Shown piece after piece: positions 40,063-49,569 of a DNA stretch of 64,000 nt (position 1 is the first letter of the stretch; each line of letters opens with the position of its first letter). The notes below the pieces were generated by a model. The model saw only the letters and a program-made list of their open reading frames with translations, had not been told where the DNA came from and made no database searches. The position numbers were made by a program, and so were the translations under genes. This DNA comes from Candidatus Planktophila sp. (GTDB taxonomy: Bacteria; Actinomycetota; Actinomycetes; Nanopelagicales; Nanopelagicaceae): positions 124,001-188,000 of the forward strand of contig JAUSFN010000036.1 of assembly GCA_030649935.1 (NCBI GenBank), read 5' to 3'.

Positions 40063-41901
40063 TTATTCAACCGTAACTGATTTTGCTAAATTTCTCGGCT
40101 GATCTACATCATTGCCACGAGCAACGGCCATCTCATATGCGAAAACTTGTAGCGGCACTGTTGCAAGCACTGGTTGGAACAATGCCGGCACTACTGGGAT
40201 TCGAATTATGTGTTCAGCACCTTCAACACGTGCTCCTTCTTCTGCGATGACGATAACTCGGGCACCTCGAGCTTTTACTTCTTGAATATTACTGAGCATC
40301 TTTTCATCTAATGCATGCTCATGGCCCGCAGGCAATATCGCAATAACGGGTGTCCCAATATCAATCAATGCGATTGGGCCATGTTTGAGTTCGCCTCCTG
40401 CAAAACCTTCGGCATGAATATATGCAAGCTCCTTTAATTTCAGTGCGCCTTCAAGGGCAACTGGGTAACCGATATTTCTGCCAAGAAATAACACGATGTT
40501 ATTGTCAGCAAAGCTGCGGGTTAATTCACGAAGCGGTTCGACGGTTTCAAGAATCTGTTCTATTTTTCCAGGGAGCTCAAGTAACTCGTTATAGAGCTCC
40601 GCGACTTGATCATCGTTGAGTGCACCATTAACTTGGGCTAAATGCAGACCAATCAGATATACCGCAATCATCTGCGTTAAAAGCGCTTTGGTCGATGCAA
40701 CGGCAATTTCTGGTCCTGCATGTGTATATAAGACGGCATCTGATTCACGTGGAATTGTCGAGGAGTTAGTGTTGCAGATTGCTAAAACTCGAGCTCCGGC
40801 CGCTTTAGCATGGCGCACCGCCATTAACGTATCCATCGTTTCACCTGATTGGGAAATGGCAATTACCAAGGTCCCGCTGTCGATGATTGGATCGCGGTAG
40901 CGATACTCACTTGCAATCTCAACTTCTACCGGAATCTTCGCCCATTTTTCGATGGCATATTTAGCCACCATTCCTGCGTGATATGCGGTGCCGCATGCAA
41001 TTACCGTAATTTTCTTGAGTGCTCTGATTTCATCGGGGCTCATACGTAGCTCATCTAAAACTATCTGCCGATTATCACTTAAGCGGCCGATTAGGGTATC
41101 GGCAACGGCTTTTGGTTGTTCAAAAATTTCTTTCAGCATGAAGTGGGTGAAGCCACCTTTTTGTGCAGCGATAGCGTCCCAAGAAATCTCATACTCCTTG
41201 GGTTTAATAGTTAAACCTTCTAGGTCGGTGATCTCGACGCTAGTTGGAGTTATAGTTACAACTTCATCTTGGCCTAACTCAATGGCTCGCTTGGTATAGT
41301 CAATAAAAGCGGCAACATCTGAAGCCAAAAAGTTTTCTCCAATGCCGAGGCCGACCACAAGTGGAGAGTTACGACGTACTCCCACGACAATATCGGGGGC
41401 ATCGGCATGGATCGCAACAAGGGTAAATGAACCACGCAAAGCTTTAACTGCATCGCGCATAGCCGCTGATAAATCACCATTTCGTTCTTTGCGAAGATCA
41501 CTAAGTAAGTGAGCGACGGACTCAGTATCGGTCTCAGAAGAAAAAACATGTCCGCGAGATTCTAAATTGTTACGAAGTTCGGAGTAGTTTTCAATAATTC
41601 CATTATGAATAACTGCCAACTTGCCCTCATTATCAAGGTGAGGGTGTGCATTTCGATCGGTTGGACCGCCGTGCGTTGCCCAGCGAGTATGCCCAATGCC
41701 CGAATGAACTACAGGAAGTGAACCATCGAGTGCGTTCTCTAAATTTACAAGTTTGCCTGCTCTTTTTTCAATAAATAATTTGCCCGGAACTCCCAGTGCG
41801 ATTCCGGCGGAGTCATAACCTCGATACTCAAGTCGTCGCAAACCCTCAATGAGTGGCGTAATGGCAGATTGTGGCCCGCTGTAACCCACAATTCCACACA
41901 T
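40063..41901 (-). CDS. glmS: Glutamine-fructose-6-phosphate aminotransferase GlmS
   Basis: GlmS makes glucosamine-6-phosphate, the first step to UDP-GlcNAc. The 612-residue protein starts MCGIVGYSG, with Cys2 as the glutaminase nucleophile after Met removal. HTRWATHGGPTDRNAHPH follows in the same domain. Two SIS sugar-isomerase domains begin with TVIACGTAYHAG and NIVLFLGRNIGYPVALEGAL. The C terminus is NLAKSVTVE, as in the family. It starts nine bases after glmM, which encodes the next enzyme of the pathway. No glmS ribozyme was recognised in the short upstream gap. Confidence 0.97.
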   Translation of the reverse strand: MCGIVGYSGPQSAITPLIEGLRRLEYRGYDSAGIALGVPGKLFIEKRAGKLVNLENALDGSLPVVHSGIGHTRWATHGGPTDRNAHPHLDNEGKLAVIHNGIIENYSELRNNLESRGHVFSSETDTESVAHLLSDLRKERNGDLSAAMRDAVKALRGSFTLVAIHADAPDIVVGVRRNSPLVVGLGIGENFLASDVAAFIDYTKRAIELGQDEVVTITPTSVEITDLEGLTIKPKEYEISWDAIAAQKGGFTHFMLKEIFEQPKAVADTLIGRLSDNRQIVLDELRMSPDEIRALKKITVIACGTAYHAGMVAKYAIEKWAKIPVEVEIASEYRYRDPIIDSGTLVIAISQSGETMDTLMAVRHAKAAGARVLAICNTNSSTIPRESDAVLYTHAGPEIAVASTKALLTQMIAVYLIGLHLAQVNGALNDDQVAELYNELLELPGKIEQILETVEPLRELTRSFADNNIVLFLGRNIGYPVALEGALKLKELAYIHAEGFAGGELKHGPIALIDIGTPVIAILPAGHEHALDEKMLSNIQEVKARGARVIVIAEEGARVEGAEHIIRIPVVPALFQPVLATVPLQVFAYEMAVARGNDVDQPRNLAKSVTVE

Positions 41902-41909
41902 ATATTTTT

Positions 41910-43250
41910 CTACCCCAATTCAGCTTTAACGATGTCTGCTAGTGATCTAGCGATTTCTTCGGCAAGGTTATCACTGGCAGCCTCAACCATCACTCTGACG
42001 AGCTCTTCAGTACCCGATGCTCGCAACAAAACTCTGCCGCTATCTCCAAGTCGATGCTGCGCTGCTTGCACCGCTGATGAAATCTGCGCTGATGCGTGAA
42101 GCTCTTCTTTCTTGACATCACGTACATTGATGAGAACCTGCGGAAAACGCTGCATCGTTGCGGCTAACTCTTGCAAAACCTTACCTGTCCGAACAACTTC
42201 TTGTAGAAGTTGTAACGCCGTTAGTATTCCATCGCCGGTATTAGCTAGATCACGCATAATCACATGTCCCGACTGCTCGCCACCTAATGAATAATCGTTA
42301 GCAATCATATTTTCCAATACATAACGATCTCCAACAGGCGTCGTAACTACTTCAATGCCTGAATCTCGCATTGCATGCATAAAACCCAAATTGCTCATTA
42401 CCGTTCCGACAACCGTGTTGCCCTTTAACGTGCCACGCGCTTTAAAACCACGCGCCAAAATACTCAGAATATGATCGCCATCGATTTCATTTCCGGTGGC
42501 ATCGATAGCTAAACATCTATCGGCATCACCATCGTGGGCAATACCTACATCTGCGCCTTCTCGCAATACCGCTGCACGTAATTGATGTAAATGTGTAGAG
42601 CCACACTCTTCATTGATATTCCAGCCATCGGGCTGATTAAAAATTGCAATAACTTCTGCGCCAGCTCGACGATATGCTTCAGGTGCCACGGCCGATGCCG
42701 CACCATTAGCGCAGTCAACGACAATCTTTAAGCCTTTAAGAGAAGTATCAACCGAGGCCAAAAGATGCTTCAAATACCGCTCCGTTGCAGTTTCATCGTT
42801 AATTACTCGACCAACATTGCGACCAGTTGGTCGCTTCCAATCCTCGCCCATTCGAGCCTCGATGCGTGCCTCAATAGAATCATCTAACTTACCGCCACCT
42901 CTTGCAAATAACTTAATTCCATTATCTGGCATTGGATTATGCGATGCACTAATCATTACGCCGAGATCGGCCTTAGTTTCGGCAACTAGGTGTGCGATCG
43001 CTGGAGTCGGTAAAACTCCAACACGATAAACATTGATTCCAGCACTCGTTAATCCCGCGACTACGGCCGCCTCTAAAAACTCTCCAGATGCCCGTGAGTC
43101 TTGACCTACAATCGCCGTTGGTCGGTGATCTCTATTAGAAGAGCTCTCCACCAATATGTGCGCTGCGGCAACTGCGAGATCGAGTGCTAATTCAGCAGTG
43201 AGTTCGCTATTGGCTAAGCCGCGAATTCCATCGGTACCAAAGAGTGCCAT
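41910..43250 (-). CDS. glmM: Phosphoglucosamine mutase GlmM
   Basis: GlmM converts glucosamine-6-phosphate to glucosamine-1-phosphate. The ATG at 43250 is preceded by AGGAG and gives a 446-residue protein starting MALFGTDGIRGLANSELT; the frame stays open further upstream, but that part is not family-like. Visible motifs are VGQDSRASGEF, the phosphoserine loop ISASHNPMPDNGIKLF, the metal-binding GIAHDGDADRCLAID and the substrate loop GGEQSGHVI. It follows rpsI after 25 bases. Confidence 0.95.
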   Translation of the reverse strand: MALFGTDGIRGLANSELTAELALDLAVAAAHILVESSSNRDHRPTAIVGQDSRASGEFLEAAVVAGLTSAGINVYRVGVLPTPAIAHLVAETKADLGVMISASHNPMPDNGIKLFARGGGKLDDSIEARIEARMGEDWKRPTGRNVGRVINDETATERYLKHLLASVDTSLKGLKIVVDCANGAASAVAPEAYRRAGAEVIAIFNQPDGWNINEECGSTHLHQLRAAVLREGADVGIAHDGDADRCLAIDATGNEIDGDHILSILARGFKARGTLKGNTVVGTVMSNLGFMHAMRDSGIEVVTTPVGDRYVLENMIANDYSLGGEQSGHVIMRDLANTGDGILTALQLLQEVVRTGKVLQELAATMQRFPQVLINVRDVKKEELHASAQISSAVQAAQHRLGDSGRVLLRASGTEELVRVMVEAASDNLAEEIARSLADIVKAELG

Positions 43251-43275
43251 TGGAACTCCTATGCTTAAATGTAAA

Positions 43276-43764
43276 TTAGCGCTTGCTATATTGAGAACGC
43301 TTACGAGCCTTCTTAAGGCCGTACTTCTTGCGCTCGATGACACGTGCATCACGTGATAGGAATCCAGCCTTCTTTAGCGCTGGGCGGTTAGCTTCCTCAT
43401 CAATTTGATTAAGTGATCGTGCAACGCCTAGGCGTAGTGCGCCTGCTTGACCAGATACTCCACCACCATTGATACGTGCAAAAACATCGTATTGGTTTTC
43501 AGCACCTACCGTGCGAAATGGCTCTGAAACTGATTGTTGGTGAACTTTGTTCGGGAAGTAATTCTCAAGTGCTTTACCGTTAATAATCCACTTGCCAGTT
43601 CCTGGAGTTAAGCGAACGCGAGCGACGGCTTCTTTACGACGACCTGTGCCGCCACCTGGAGCTTTAATTGCTGGGCGGTTCGTTGCAGCCGCTGGAGTTG
43701 AAGATGTGTATGAATTAGGAACTTCGTTCTCATCGAGATCATTAACAGTTGTGTTCTCTGACAT
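43276..43764 (-). CDS. rpsI: 30S ribosomal protein S9
   Basis: S9 is a small-subunit protein whose C-terminal tail reaches the P-site tRNA. The conserved part begins [20 protein letters not shown] and ends [12 protein letters not shown], whose last Lys-Arg contacts tRNA. A 33-residue acidic, Ser/Thr/Pro-rich N-terminal extension precedes it, as in many actinobacterial S9 proteins. The ATG at 43764 is chosen because GGGATGGA lies before it. It follows rplM, the normal pair. Confidence 0.96.
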   Translation of the reverse strand: MSENTTVNDLDENEVPNSYTSSTPAAATNRPAIKAPGGGTGRRKEAVARVRLTPGTGKWIINGKALENYFPNKVHQQSVSEPFRTVGAENQYDVFARINGGGVSGQAGALRLGVARSLNQIDEEANRPALKKAGFLSRDARVIERKKYGLKKARKRSQYSKR

Positions 43765-43773
43765 TTCCATCCC

Positions 43774-44226
43774 TTACTTCACTATTTGTGAAACTTGTTC
43801 GAATACATATGGTTTTGGAGCCTGTGCTGCATGCGGGTGGTTTGGTCCGGCATAAACCTTTAGCTTTGATGCGATGTCACGACCAAGACGATTCTTAGGA
43901 ATCATTCCCTTGATTGCTTTTTCAACGGCTCGTGTTGGGAACTTCTCAAGAAGCTCGCCATAAACAGTAGAAGTTAATCCACCTGGAAAACCAGAGTGAT
44001 GATGTGACCACTTAGTCTTTGCTTTGTTACCTGACAGAGCGATTTTTTCCGCGTTAATAATAATGACGAAGTCACCCATGTCCATGTGTGGAGCAAATGT
44101 TGTCTTGTGTTTTCCACGAAGTAGAACGGCGGCATGTGTTGCAAGACGGCCCAAGACCACATCTTGCGCATCGATGACATGCCACTCACGGACAGCGTCA
44201 CCGGCTTTTGGACTATATGTACGCAC
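43774..44226 (-). CDS. rplM: 50S ribosomal protein L13
   Basis: This is an early-assembly large-subunit protein of 150 residues. Typical segments are [40 protein letters not shown] and the C-terminal [19 protein letters not shown]. It is the first gene of rplM-rpsI-glmM-glmS. A hairpin and a promoter can be proposed in its 250-base upstream region. Confidence 0.97.
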   Translation of the reverse strand: MRTYSPKAGDAVREWHVIDAQDVVLGRLATHAAVLLRGKHKTTFAPHMDMGDFVIIINAEKIALSGNKAKTKWSHHHSGFPGGLTSTVYGELLEKFPTRAVEKAIKGMIPKNRLGRDIASKLKVYAGPNHPHAAQAPKPYVFEQVSQIVK

Positions 44227-44265
44227 GCTCTTGCCTACCTTCTATTTCGAGTTTTTTCATTGAGC

Positions 44266-44294
44266 ACCCTTAAGGAGCGCAGAGGAGTAAGGGT
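44266..44294 (-). promoter_or_regulatory. Hairpin in the rplM leader
   Basis: Arms ACCCTTA (44266-44272) and TAAGGGT (44288-44294) form a seven-base stem with a 15-base loop, 40 bases before the rplM start. Leaders of this operon bind L13 in several bacteria. Whether this hairpin does so cannot be told from the sequence. Confidence 0.35.
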
Positions 44295-44328
44295 ACCTGT
44301 ACGCACCAGATGGGTCAAAACCAGCCTA

Positions 44329-44357
44329 TTTATGCATTTTAATGAGAACCTCTGCAA
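44329..44357 (-). promoter_or_regulatory. Candidate rplM promoter
   Basis: On the minus strand TTGCAG (44352-44357) and CATAAA (44329-44334) are 17 bases apart. The -35 is good and the -10 matches four of six positions. It lies about 100 bases upstream of the rplM start. Confidence 0.4.
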
Positions 44358-44392
44358 CTAACTATCGGAGTGATTGAGATTTCTCGCCCTCC

Positions 44393-44492
44393 ATTCTCCG
44401 CATGAATAAGACTATTCTCCGCAAAAATTGCGGTAAATAAATGGACTCTGCGGAGAATAAGAGGTATATTCTCCGCATGGACCGCGGAGAAA
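44393..44492. promoter_or_regulatory. Five-copy operator-like repeat array at the start of the Fic gene
   Basis: The 10-mer ATTCTCCGCA occurs at 44393-44402, 44414-44423 and 44468-44477. Its exact reverse complement is at 44449-44458, and a diverged inverted copy (CGCGGAGAAA) is at 44483-44492. The first two direct copies are 21 bases apart, two helical turns. The third and fourth copies form a perfect dyad with a nine-base spacer that ends on the A of the preferred ATG. The array looks like the binding site of a repressor, possibly the winged-helix part of the Fic protein itself. Confidence 0.65.
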
Positions 44493-45598
44493 AGAAATAT
44501 ATATGGCAGCGGCCAGACTGGCCACGCTGGCACTATGACTCTCAAAAGCTGAGCCCTCTTTTATCGCAGGTGCACCACGCCCAAGGTTTATTACAGGGTC
44601 GAATGCGAAATATCGGTTTTGGTCTGAGCGAAGAGTCAACATTGACGATGTTAACTAGTGAAGTATTAAAAACCAGCGAGATTGAGGGTGAGCTACTTGA
44701 CCCCGAGACCGTACGTTCTTCAGTAGCCCGACGCTTAGGCATGGAGTCAGCGGCCATCGCACCTCAAGATCGCCGCGTCGACGGTGTTGTTAACATGGTT
44801 TTAGATGCAACACAAAATTTCAAGAAAGAGTTAACAAGTGATCGGATTTTTGGTTGGCATGAGGGGTTATTCCCAGCTGGCTATAGCGATGATGTAGAGA
44901 TTCGAGTTGGCAATTGGCGCGATGACATGAAAGGAGCGATGCAAGTTATATCGGGGCCAATGGGGCGTGAGCTGGTGCACTTTGAAGCACCACCCGCACA
45001 ATTAATACCAAAAGAAATGACCAACTTCTTACATTGGTTCAATCAAGAGCAAGGTGTGGATCCATTAGTTAAAGCAGGGTTGGCACATCTTTGGTTCGTG
45101 ACCATCCATCCTTTTGAGGACGGCAACGGTCGCATTGGGCGCGCAGTCTGTGACATGGCACTTGCGCGGAGTGAACATTCAGCACAAAGGTTCTACAGTC
45201 TCTCTGCACAAATACGAAAGGAACGAAAGAGTTATTACAATATGCTCGAACGCACGCAAAGAGATTCCCTTGAAGTAACACATTGGCTGGAATGGTTTCT
45301 CGGGATCCTCTTACGTGCATTACAGGGTGCAGAAGATTCACTCAATGAAGTGCTTACTAAGGCTCGATTCTGGCAAGAATGGGCTGGTACAACTTTGAAT
45401 CCTCGTCAATCCACCATGATAAACAAATTGCTTGATGGATTTAGCGGAAATCTAACGAGCAATAAATGGGCAATCATAAATAAATGTTCGCCAGATACGG
45501 CGTTGCGAGATATAACTGATCTCATTATAAAAGGTTTGTTAATAAAAGCGCCTGCTGGTGGCCGAAGTACTCACTACCAATTAAAGCCATTGGATTAA
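44477..45598 (+). CDS. Fic-domain adenylyltransferase with C-terminal winged helix
   Basis: Fic enzymes usually transfer AMP from ATP to target proteins. The ATG at 44477 begins MDRGEKKYIWQRPDWPRW, the usual start of this subfamily; an ATG at 44441 is also open. The 373-residue protein has an N-terminal helical domain with the inhibitory motif TSEIEG (residues 66-71, S/T-xxx-E-G). The Fic core HPFEDGNGRIGR follows at 211-222 with the catalytic His211, and a C-terminal winged-helix region ends near GGRSTHYQLK. The motif set is complete, so the enzyme should be active and autoinhibited. Its target is unknown. It is one of the few plus-strand genes and separates rplM from truA. Confidence 0.92.
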   Translation: MDRGEKKYIWQRPDWPRWHYDSQKLSPLLSQVHHAQGLLQGRMRNIGFGLSEESTLTMLTSEVLKTSEIEGELLDPETVRSSVARRLGMESAAIAPQDRRVDGVVNMVLDATQNFKKELTSDRIFGWHEGLFPAGYSDDVEIRVGNWRDDMKGAMQVISGPMGRELVHFEAPPAQLIPKEMTNFLHWFNQEQGVDPLVKAGLAHLWFVTIHPFEDGNGRIGRAVCDMALARSEHSAQRFYSLSAQIRKERKSYYNMLERTQRDSLEVTHWLEWFLGILLRALQGAEDSLNEVLTKARFWQEWAGTTLNPRQSTMINKLLDGFSGNLTSNKWAIINKCSPDTALRDITDLIIKGLLIKAPAGGRSTHYQLKPLD

Positions 45599-45651
45599 AC
45601 TTCTTTCAGAAATTCGTCAAGAAAGGTCGGCTCTCGGAGTTTTACCAGAAT

Positions 45652-47253
45652 TTAAAACTCAAAAACAGGCTCAGGGCTCTCAAAAACCTGGCCATCGCTG
45701 CCGAAGACCAGGAAGCGAGTAAAGCCCCGCGTGAACCACCGGTCATGGGTCACGGTTATAACCGTTCCTTCATAGCGATCGAGGGCAGTCTCTAAGCTTT
45801 CAGCACTTGCAAGATCTAAGTTATCGGTCGGCTCATCGAGTAGAAGTAAAGTTGAACCAGATAGCTCCAGTAAAAGGACTTGGAAACGTGCTTGCTGTCC
45901 ACCAGATAAGGATGCAAAGCGTTGCTCAGCCTGCTGGTCAATTTCATATTTGCGTAGAGCACTTTTAGCTGGGCCTAACTGCAGTGAGTACATCTGCCAT
46001 AGGATTTCGAGCAAACTTTGGCTTTCAAACTCTGGGTGTGAATGAGTTTGGGCGAAGTAGCCGATCTCAACACGGGCACCAATTTTAAAATTACCAGAGT
46101 ATTTGACGGTGGTATCCCCCGAAATTAATCGCAAGAAGTGAGATTTTCCGGTTCCATTCTTACCAAGAACGGCGATGCGATCTCCAAAAAAGACTTCGAA
46201 GTTAAAGGGTTGAGTTAATCCTTCAAGAGTCAGATTTTCAAAGGTCAGTGCGCGCAGGCCTGTACGGCCACCGCGCAAACCAACACGTACATCTTGTTCG
46301 ATTGGTGGTGCTTGCGGTGGACCTATCTCTTGAAATTTTCGAAGTCGGGTCTGCATTGCATGGTATTTGCTTGCCATCGCCGGACTAATCGCCGCCTGTA
46401 TCTGGAGAGTTCGAACTAACTCTTTTAACCTTAAGTGTTCCTCTTCCCAGCGCAGCAAGATCTCGGCGAATCGTGCATTTCTGGCTTTGCGCGCATCGTG
46501 CCACGTCGAAAACTTTCCACCATGGACCCATGTGGTATTGCCGGTTGCACCTTGCTCGAGTGTGACGATTCGAGTAATGGTATTTTCTAATAGCTCGCGA
46601 TCGTGACTGATAAAGAATATGGTTTTCTTAGTTGATTTAATTACTTCTTCAAGCCAACGTTTAGATGGAACATCTAAGTAGTTGTCTGGTTCATCTAAAA
46701 GAAGTGTTTCATCTGGACCTTCAAGGAGTGCGTTAAGTACTAACTTTTTTTGCTCTCCCCCAGATAATGTATTTACTTCTCTTTTTGCAACTTCATCAAA
46801 TGATTTCCCGAGGGCTGCTGTGCAACATACATCCCATATAGTTTCATATTCATAGCCACCAACGTCCCCCCACTCGATGATTGATTGGGCATAAGCCATC
46901 TGAGATTTTTCAGTATCTTTTTCATGCATTGCGGTCTCAGTTCTTTCAATATTTTCAGCGGCATCGCGAATTCTCTTAGGCGCAACTGAAAGGAGCATCT
47001 GATGAACGGTTGTGTGATCCCTTACCGAACCTATGAACTGACGCATTACTCCAAGGCCGCCGGAGATAGAGACTTGTCCAGAATCGGGCTGTAAATCACC
47101 GCTGATCATCCGAAATAAAGTTGTTTTACCGGATCCATTTGCACCAATGAGTGCAACTTTTGCGCCATCGCCTACACGAAAACTGACGTTATTTAAGAGC
47201 ACCCGACCATCTGAAAGCGCGTAATCGACACCACTGACATCAATATGCCCCAT
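45652..47253 (-). CDS. ABC-F family ATPase (translation-associated)
   Basis: This 533-residue soluble protein has two ABC cassettes and no membrane domain. Walker A motifs are IGANGSGKTTLFRMISGD and VLGKNGTGKSHFLRLISGD. The signatures are NTLSGGEQKKLVLNALL and ASLSGGQQARFQVLLLEL, and the Walker B motifs are TLLLDEPDNYLD and LLLLDEPTDNLDL. A charged helical linker of about 80 residues separates them. ABC-F proteins bind the ribosomal E site and relieve stalling or antibiotic inhibition. Which subgroup this is cannot be decided. It shares one base with the truA stop (TAATG). Confidence 0.93.
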   Translation of the reverse strand: MGHIDVSGVDYALSDGRVLLNNVSFRVGDGAKVALIGANGSGKTTLFRMISGDLQPDSGQVSISGGLGVMRQFIGSVRDHTTVHQMLLSVAPKRIRDAAENIERTETAMHEKDTEKSQMAYAQSIIEWGDVGGYEYETIWDVCCTAALGKSFDEVAKREVNTLSGGEQKKLVLNALLEGPDETLLLDEPDNYLDVPSKRWLEEVIKSTKKTIFFISHDRELLENTITRIVTLEQGATGNTTWVHGGKFSTWHDARKARNARFAEILLRWEEEHLRLKELVRTLQIQAAISPAMASKYHAMQTRLRKFQEIGPPQAPPIEQDVRVGLRGGRTGLRALTFENLTLEGLTQPFNFEVFFGDRIAVLGKNGTGKSHFLRLISGDTTVKYSGNFKIGARVEIGYFAQTHSHPEFESQSLLEILWQMYSLQLGPAKSALRKYEIDQQAEQRFASLSGGQQARFQVLLLELSGSTLLLLDEPTDNLDLASAESLETALDRYEGTVITVTHDRWFTRGFTRFLVFGSDGQVFESPEPVFEF

Positions 47254-48044
47254 TACCCGTAAACCATTTCTCCATTGTATTCAACAAAACTAAGAGTCAG
47301 CCCTCTTGCAACAAAGACAAGAGAGTCAGGTACGCGCTCCTTATTGGCCAACATCGCAGAAATCCAGTCAAGATTATTTCGACCTTCTGCAACACAAACA
47401 ACTGCGCCAACTAAGTTTCGTACCATTGAATAACAGAAAGCATCAGCGGCGATTTCGGCAATTAGATAGCCCTCATCATCGCGAATCCAGTTGAAACGGA
47501 TGAGATTTCGAACAGTGCTTGCGCCTTCTCGGAACTTACAAAAAGCGGCAAAGTCATGCTCACCTATAAGAAGAGCACTTGCAGAATTAAGTAGATCTAA
47601 ATTTAGAGTGCGATACCACGGTGCAACATCCACGCGGTGCAAAGGTGAGACAACCTGATTGCCATCCAATATTTTGTAGGTGTAGTAGCGTCGGGTTGCA
47701 GAAAAACGGGCATGAAAGCCCTTGTCCATCACTGTAACTTTTAGAACTCGAATATCATCATCGAGCATTCGATTCAATTTAAAAAGTAGTTCTTTTATCT
47801 CTGAATTTTCGGGGACATCGAAGTGAACTACCTGTCCACTGGCATGTACTCCGGCATCAGTGCGACCTGCAACAATTGTTTCGATTGGGCTCTGGGTGAT
47901 CTTTGCGAGCGCGGTTTCAATCTCTTCTTGAATTGTGCGTTGATCGGGCTGTTTCGCCCACCCTGCATAATTCGTTCCGTCGTACGCTAAATCGATCCGT
48001 ATACGAAGAAACCCACTCTCTGGGTAGAGAGTGGGTTCCGACAT
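47253..48044 (-). CDS. truA: tRNA pseudouridine(38-40) synthase TruA
   Basis: TruA modifies U38-U40 in the tRNA anticodon arm. The 263-residue protein has RIDLAYDGTNYAGWAKQ and the catalytic Asp63 in VAGRTDAGVHASGQVVHFD. FHARFSATRRYYTYKI and FCYSMVRNLVGAVV follow. The ATG at 48044 is the only usable start before the conserved YDGT region. A strong hairpin is formed by its own codons 3-12. It follows rplQ after 27 bases, the common rpoA-rplQ-truA order. Confidence 0.95.
   Translation of the reverse strand: MSEPTLYPESGFLRIRIDLAYDGTNYAGWAKQPDQRTIQEEIETALAKITQSPIETIVAGRTDAGVHASGQVVHFDVPENSEIKELLFKLNRMLDDDIRVLKVTVMDKGFHARFSATRRYYTYKILDGNQVVSPLHRVDVAPWYRTLNLDLLNSASALLIGEHDFAAFCKFREGASTVRNLIRFNWIRDDEGYLIAEIAADAFCYSMVRNLVGAVVCVAEGRNNLDWISAMLANKERVPDSLVFVARGLTLSFVEYNGEMVYG
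48010..48037 (-). promoter_or_regulatory. Hairpin inside the first codons of truA
   Basis: Perfect 11-base arms AACCCACTCTC and GAGAGTGGGTT with a six-base loop lie within codons 3-12 of truA. On the minus strand the second arm runs into TTTCTTCG. The structure could attenuate read-through from rpoA-rplQ or slow initiation. It cannot be a simple end-of-operon terminator because it is within the coding sequence. Confidence 0.5.
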
Positions 48045-48071
48045 AAGAATATTTTTCTAAGGTGTTAAGGC

Positions 48072-48437
48072 TTAGTTATCTTTCTCAGTTAAAACTTCGA
48101 TTACCGCCATTGGAGCGTTATCGCCCTTACGTGGCCCAATCTTTGTAATGCGTGTGTATCCACCATTACGTGTTGCAAAGCGAGGTCCGATAACAGTAAA
48201 GAGTGTATGAACTACTCCCTTATTTGAAATCTGAGCCATAACTTGGCGACGAGCTGGAAGATCACCCTTCTTAGCGAAAGTAATTAACTTTTCAGCTAAT
48301 GGACGAAGGCGCTTAGCCTTTGCCTCGGTCGTTGTAATCTTGCCGTGCTCAAACAACTGCTCTGCGAGTGTGCGTAGGAGTAGTCGTTCGTGTGATGGGC
48401 CTGAACCCAAACGAGGACCTTTACTTGGTGTTGGCAT
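48072..48437 (-). CDS. rplQ: 50S ribosomal protein L17
   Basis: This 121-residue large-subunit protein begins [20 protein letters not shown], continues with the conserved [20 protein letters not shown], and has [20 protein letters not shown] near the C terminus. It follows rpoA after 11 bases as in most bacteria. Confidence 0.97.
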   Translation of the reverse strand: MPTPSKGPRLGSGPSHERLLLRTLAEQLFEHGKITTTEAKAKRLRPLAEKLITFAKKGDLPARRQVMAQISNKGVVHTLFTVIGPRFATRNGGYTRITKIGPRKGDNAPMAVIEVLTEKDN

Positions 48438-48448
48438 TTTTTTATCCC

Positions 48449-49462
48449 CTAAGCCTGCTCTGCTTCAACGAATTCGTCGTCTAGCGAAGCATTGTAATTT
48501 TGGTGCTGAGTTGGATCAAATCCGACTGGGCTATCCTTCAAGTTCATCCCCATTGAGACTAGCTTGGCTTTTACCTCATCGATTGATTTTGAACCAAAGT
48601 TACGGATATCAAGCAAGTCAGCCTCTGAACGGCTAACAAGCTCCCCAACTGTGTGAATGCCCTCGCGCTTCAAGCAGTTGTATGAACGTACAGTGAGATC
48701 AAGATCTTCAATTGGAAGTGCCATGTCCGCGGCAAGGGCGGCATCCATAACAGATGGCCCCATCTCGATACCTTCTGCATCAAGATTGAGTTCGCGAGCA
48801 AGACCAAAGAGTTCAACTAATGTACGACCAGCTGATGCAACTGCATCACGTGGCTTCATTGATGACTTAGTCTCAACATCGACTACAAGACGATCGAAGT
48901 CCGTGCGCTGTTCAACGCGCGTGGCTTCAACAGCATATGTAACCTTTAATACAGGTGAGTAAATTGAGTCAACTGGAATGCGACCGATCTCTGCACCAGC
49001 CTGCTTATTCTGAACTGCGGTGACATAACCACGGCCGCGTTCAACGGTAAGTTCGATCTCAAGAGATCCCTTGCCATTGAGTGTTGCTAGGTGAAGCTCT
49101 GGATTATGTACTTCAACGCCAGTTGGAACTGCGATATCGGCACCAGTAACTGGACCAGCACCTGACTTGCGGATATAGACGACGCTTGGTTCATCGTTAT
49201 CGGATGAGAGCACCAAGTTCTTGATGTTCAAAACAATATCGGTGAGATCTTCCTTCACGCCTTCAAGAGTTGTGAACTCGTGAAGTGCTCCTGCAACGCG
49301 AATGCTTGTAACTGCCGCACCTGGAATAGATGAAAGCAATGTACGACGCATGCTGTTGCCAAGGGTGTATCCAAAGCCTGGTTCTAACGGCTCAATGATG
49401 AACCGTGAACGGGACTCAGAAATTACTTCTTCACTGAGGGTGGGACGTTGTGCAATTAGCAC
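48449..49462 (-). CDS. rpoA: RNA polymerase alpha subunit
   Basis: The alpha dimer nucleates RNA polymerase assembly. The 337-residue protein has an N-terminal domain with [20 protein letters not shown] and [20 protein letters not shown] linker is followed by the C-terminal domain [19 protein letters not shown] and [17 protein letters not shown], which contacts UP elements and activators. The 107-base gap before rpsD may hold an additional promoter, but none could be assigned. Confidence 0.98.
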   Translation of the reverse strand: MLIAQRPTLSEEVISESRSRFIIEPLEPGFGYTLGNSMRRTLLSSIPGAAVTSIRVAGALHEFTTLEGVKEDLTDIVLNIKNLVLSSDNDEPSVVYIRKSGAGPVTGADIAVPTGVEVHNPELHLATLNGKGSLEIELTVERGRGYVTAVQNKQAGAEIGRIPVDSIYSPVLKVTYAVEATRVEQRTDFDRLVVDVETKSSMKPRDAVASAGRTLVELFGLARELNLDAEGIEMGPSVMDAALAADMALPIEDLDLTVRSYNCLKREGIHTVGELVSRSEADLLDIRNFGSKSIDEVKAKLVSMGMNLKDSPVGFDPTQHQNYNASLDDEFVEAEQA

Positions 49463-49569
49463 TGGTGCTCCTCTTCGTTTCGGGGAAATCCACTATTTGA
49501 TCTCCACATTTGCCGTACCTGTACTGCCCGCATGCCCGCTGAGTTTTAATGTCAGGGGCTTTTTAACAA

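Noticed and set aside
43251-43352. N-terminal extension of GlmM by 34 residues
   Set aside because: AGGAG precedes the ATG at 43250, the family starts there, and the extension would run into rpsI.
49530-49565. Possible plus-strand terminator before rpoA
   Set aside because: The stem has bulges and a T-run only on the strand with no gene ending there; evidence too weak to list.
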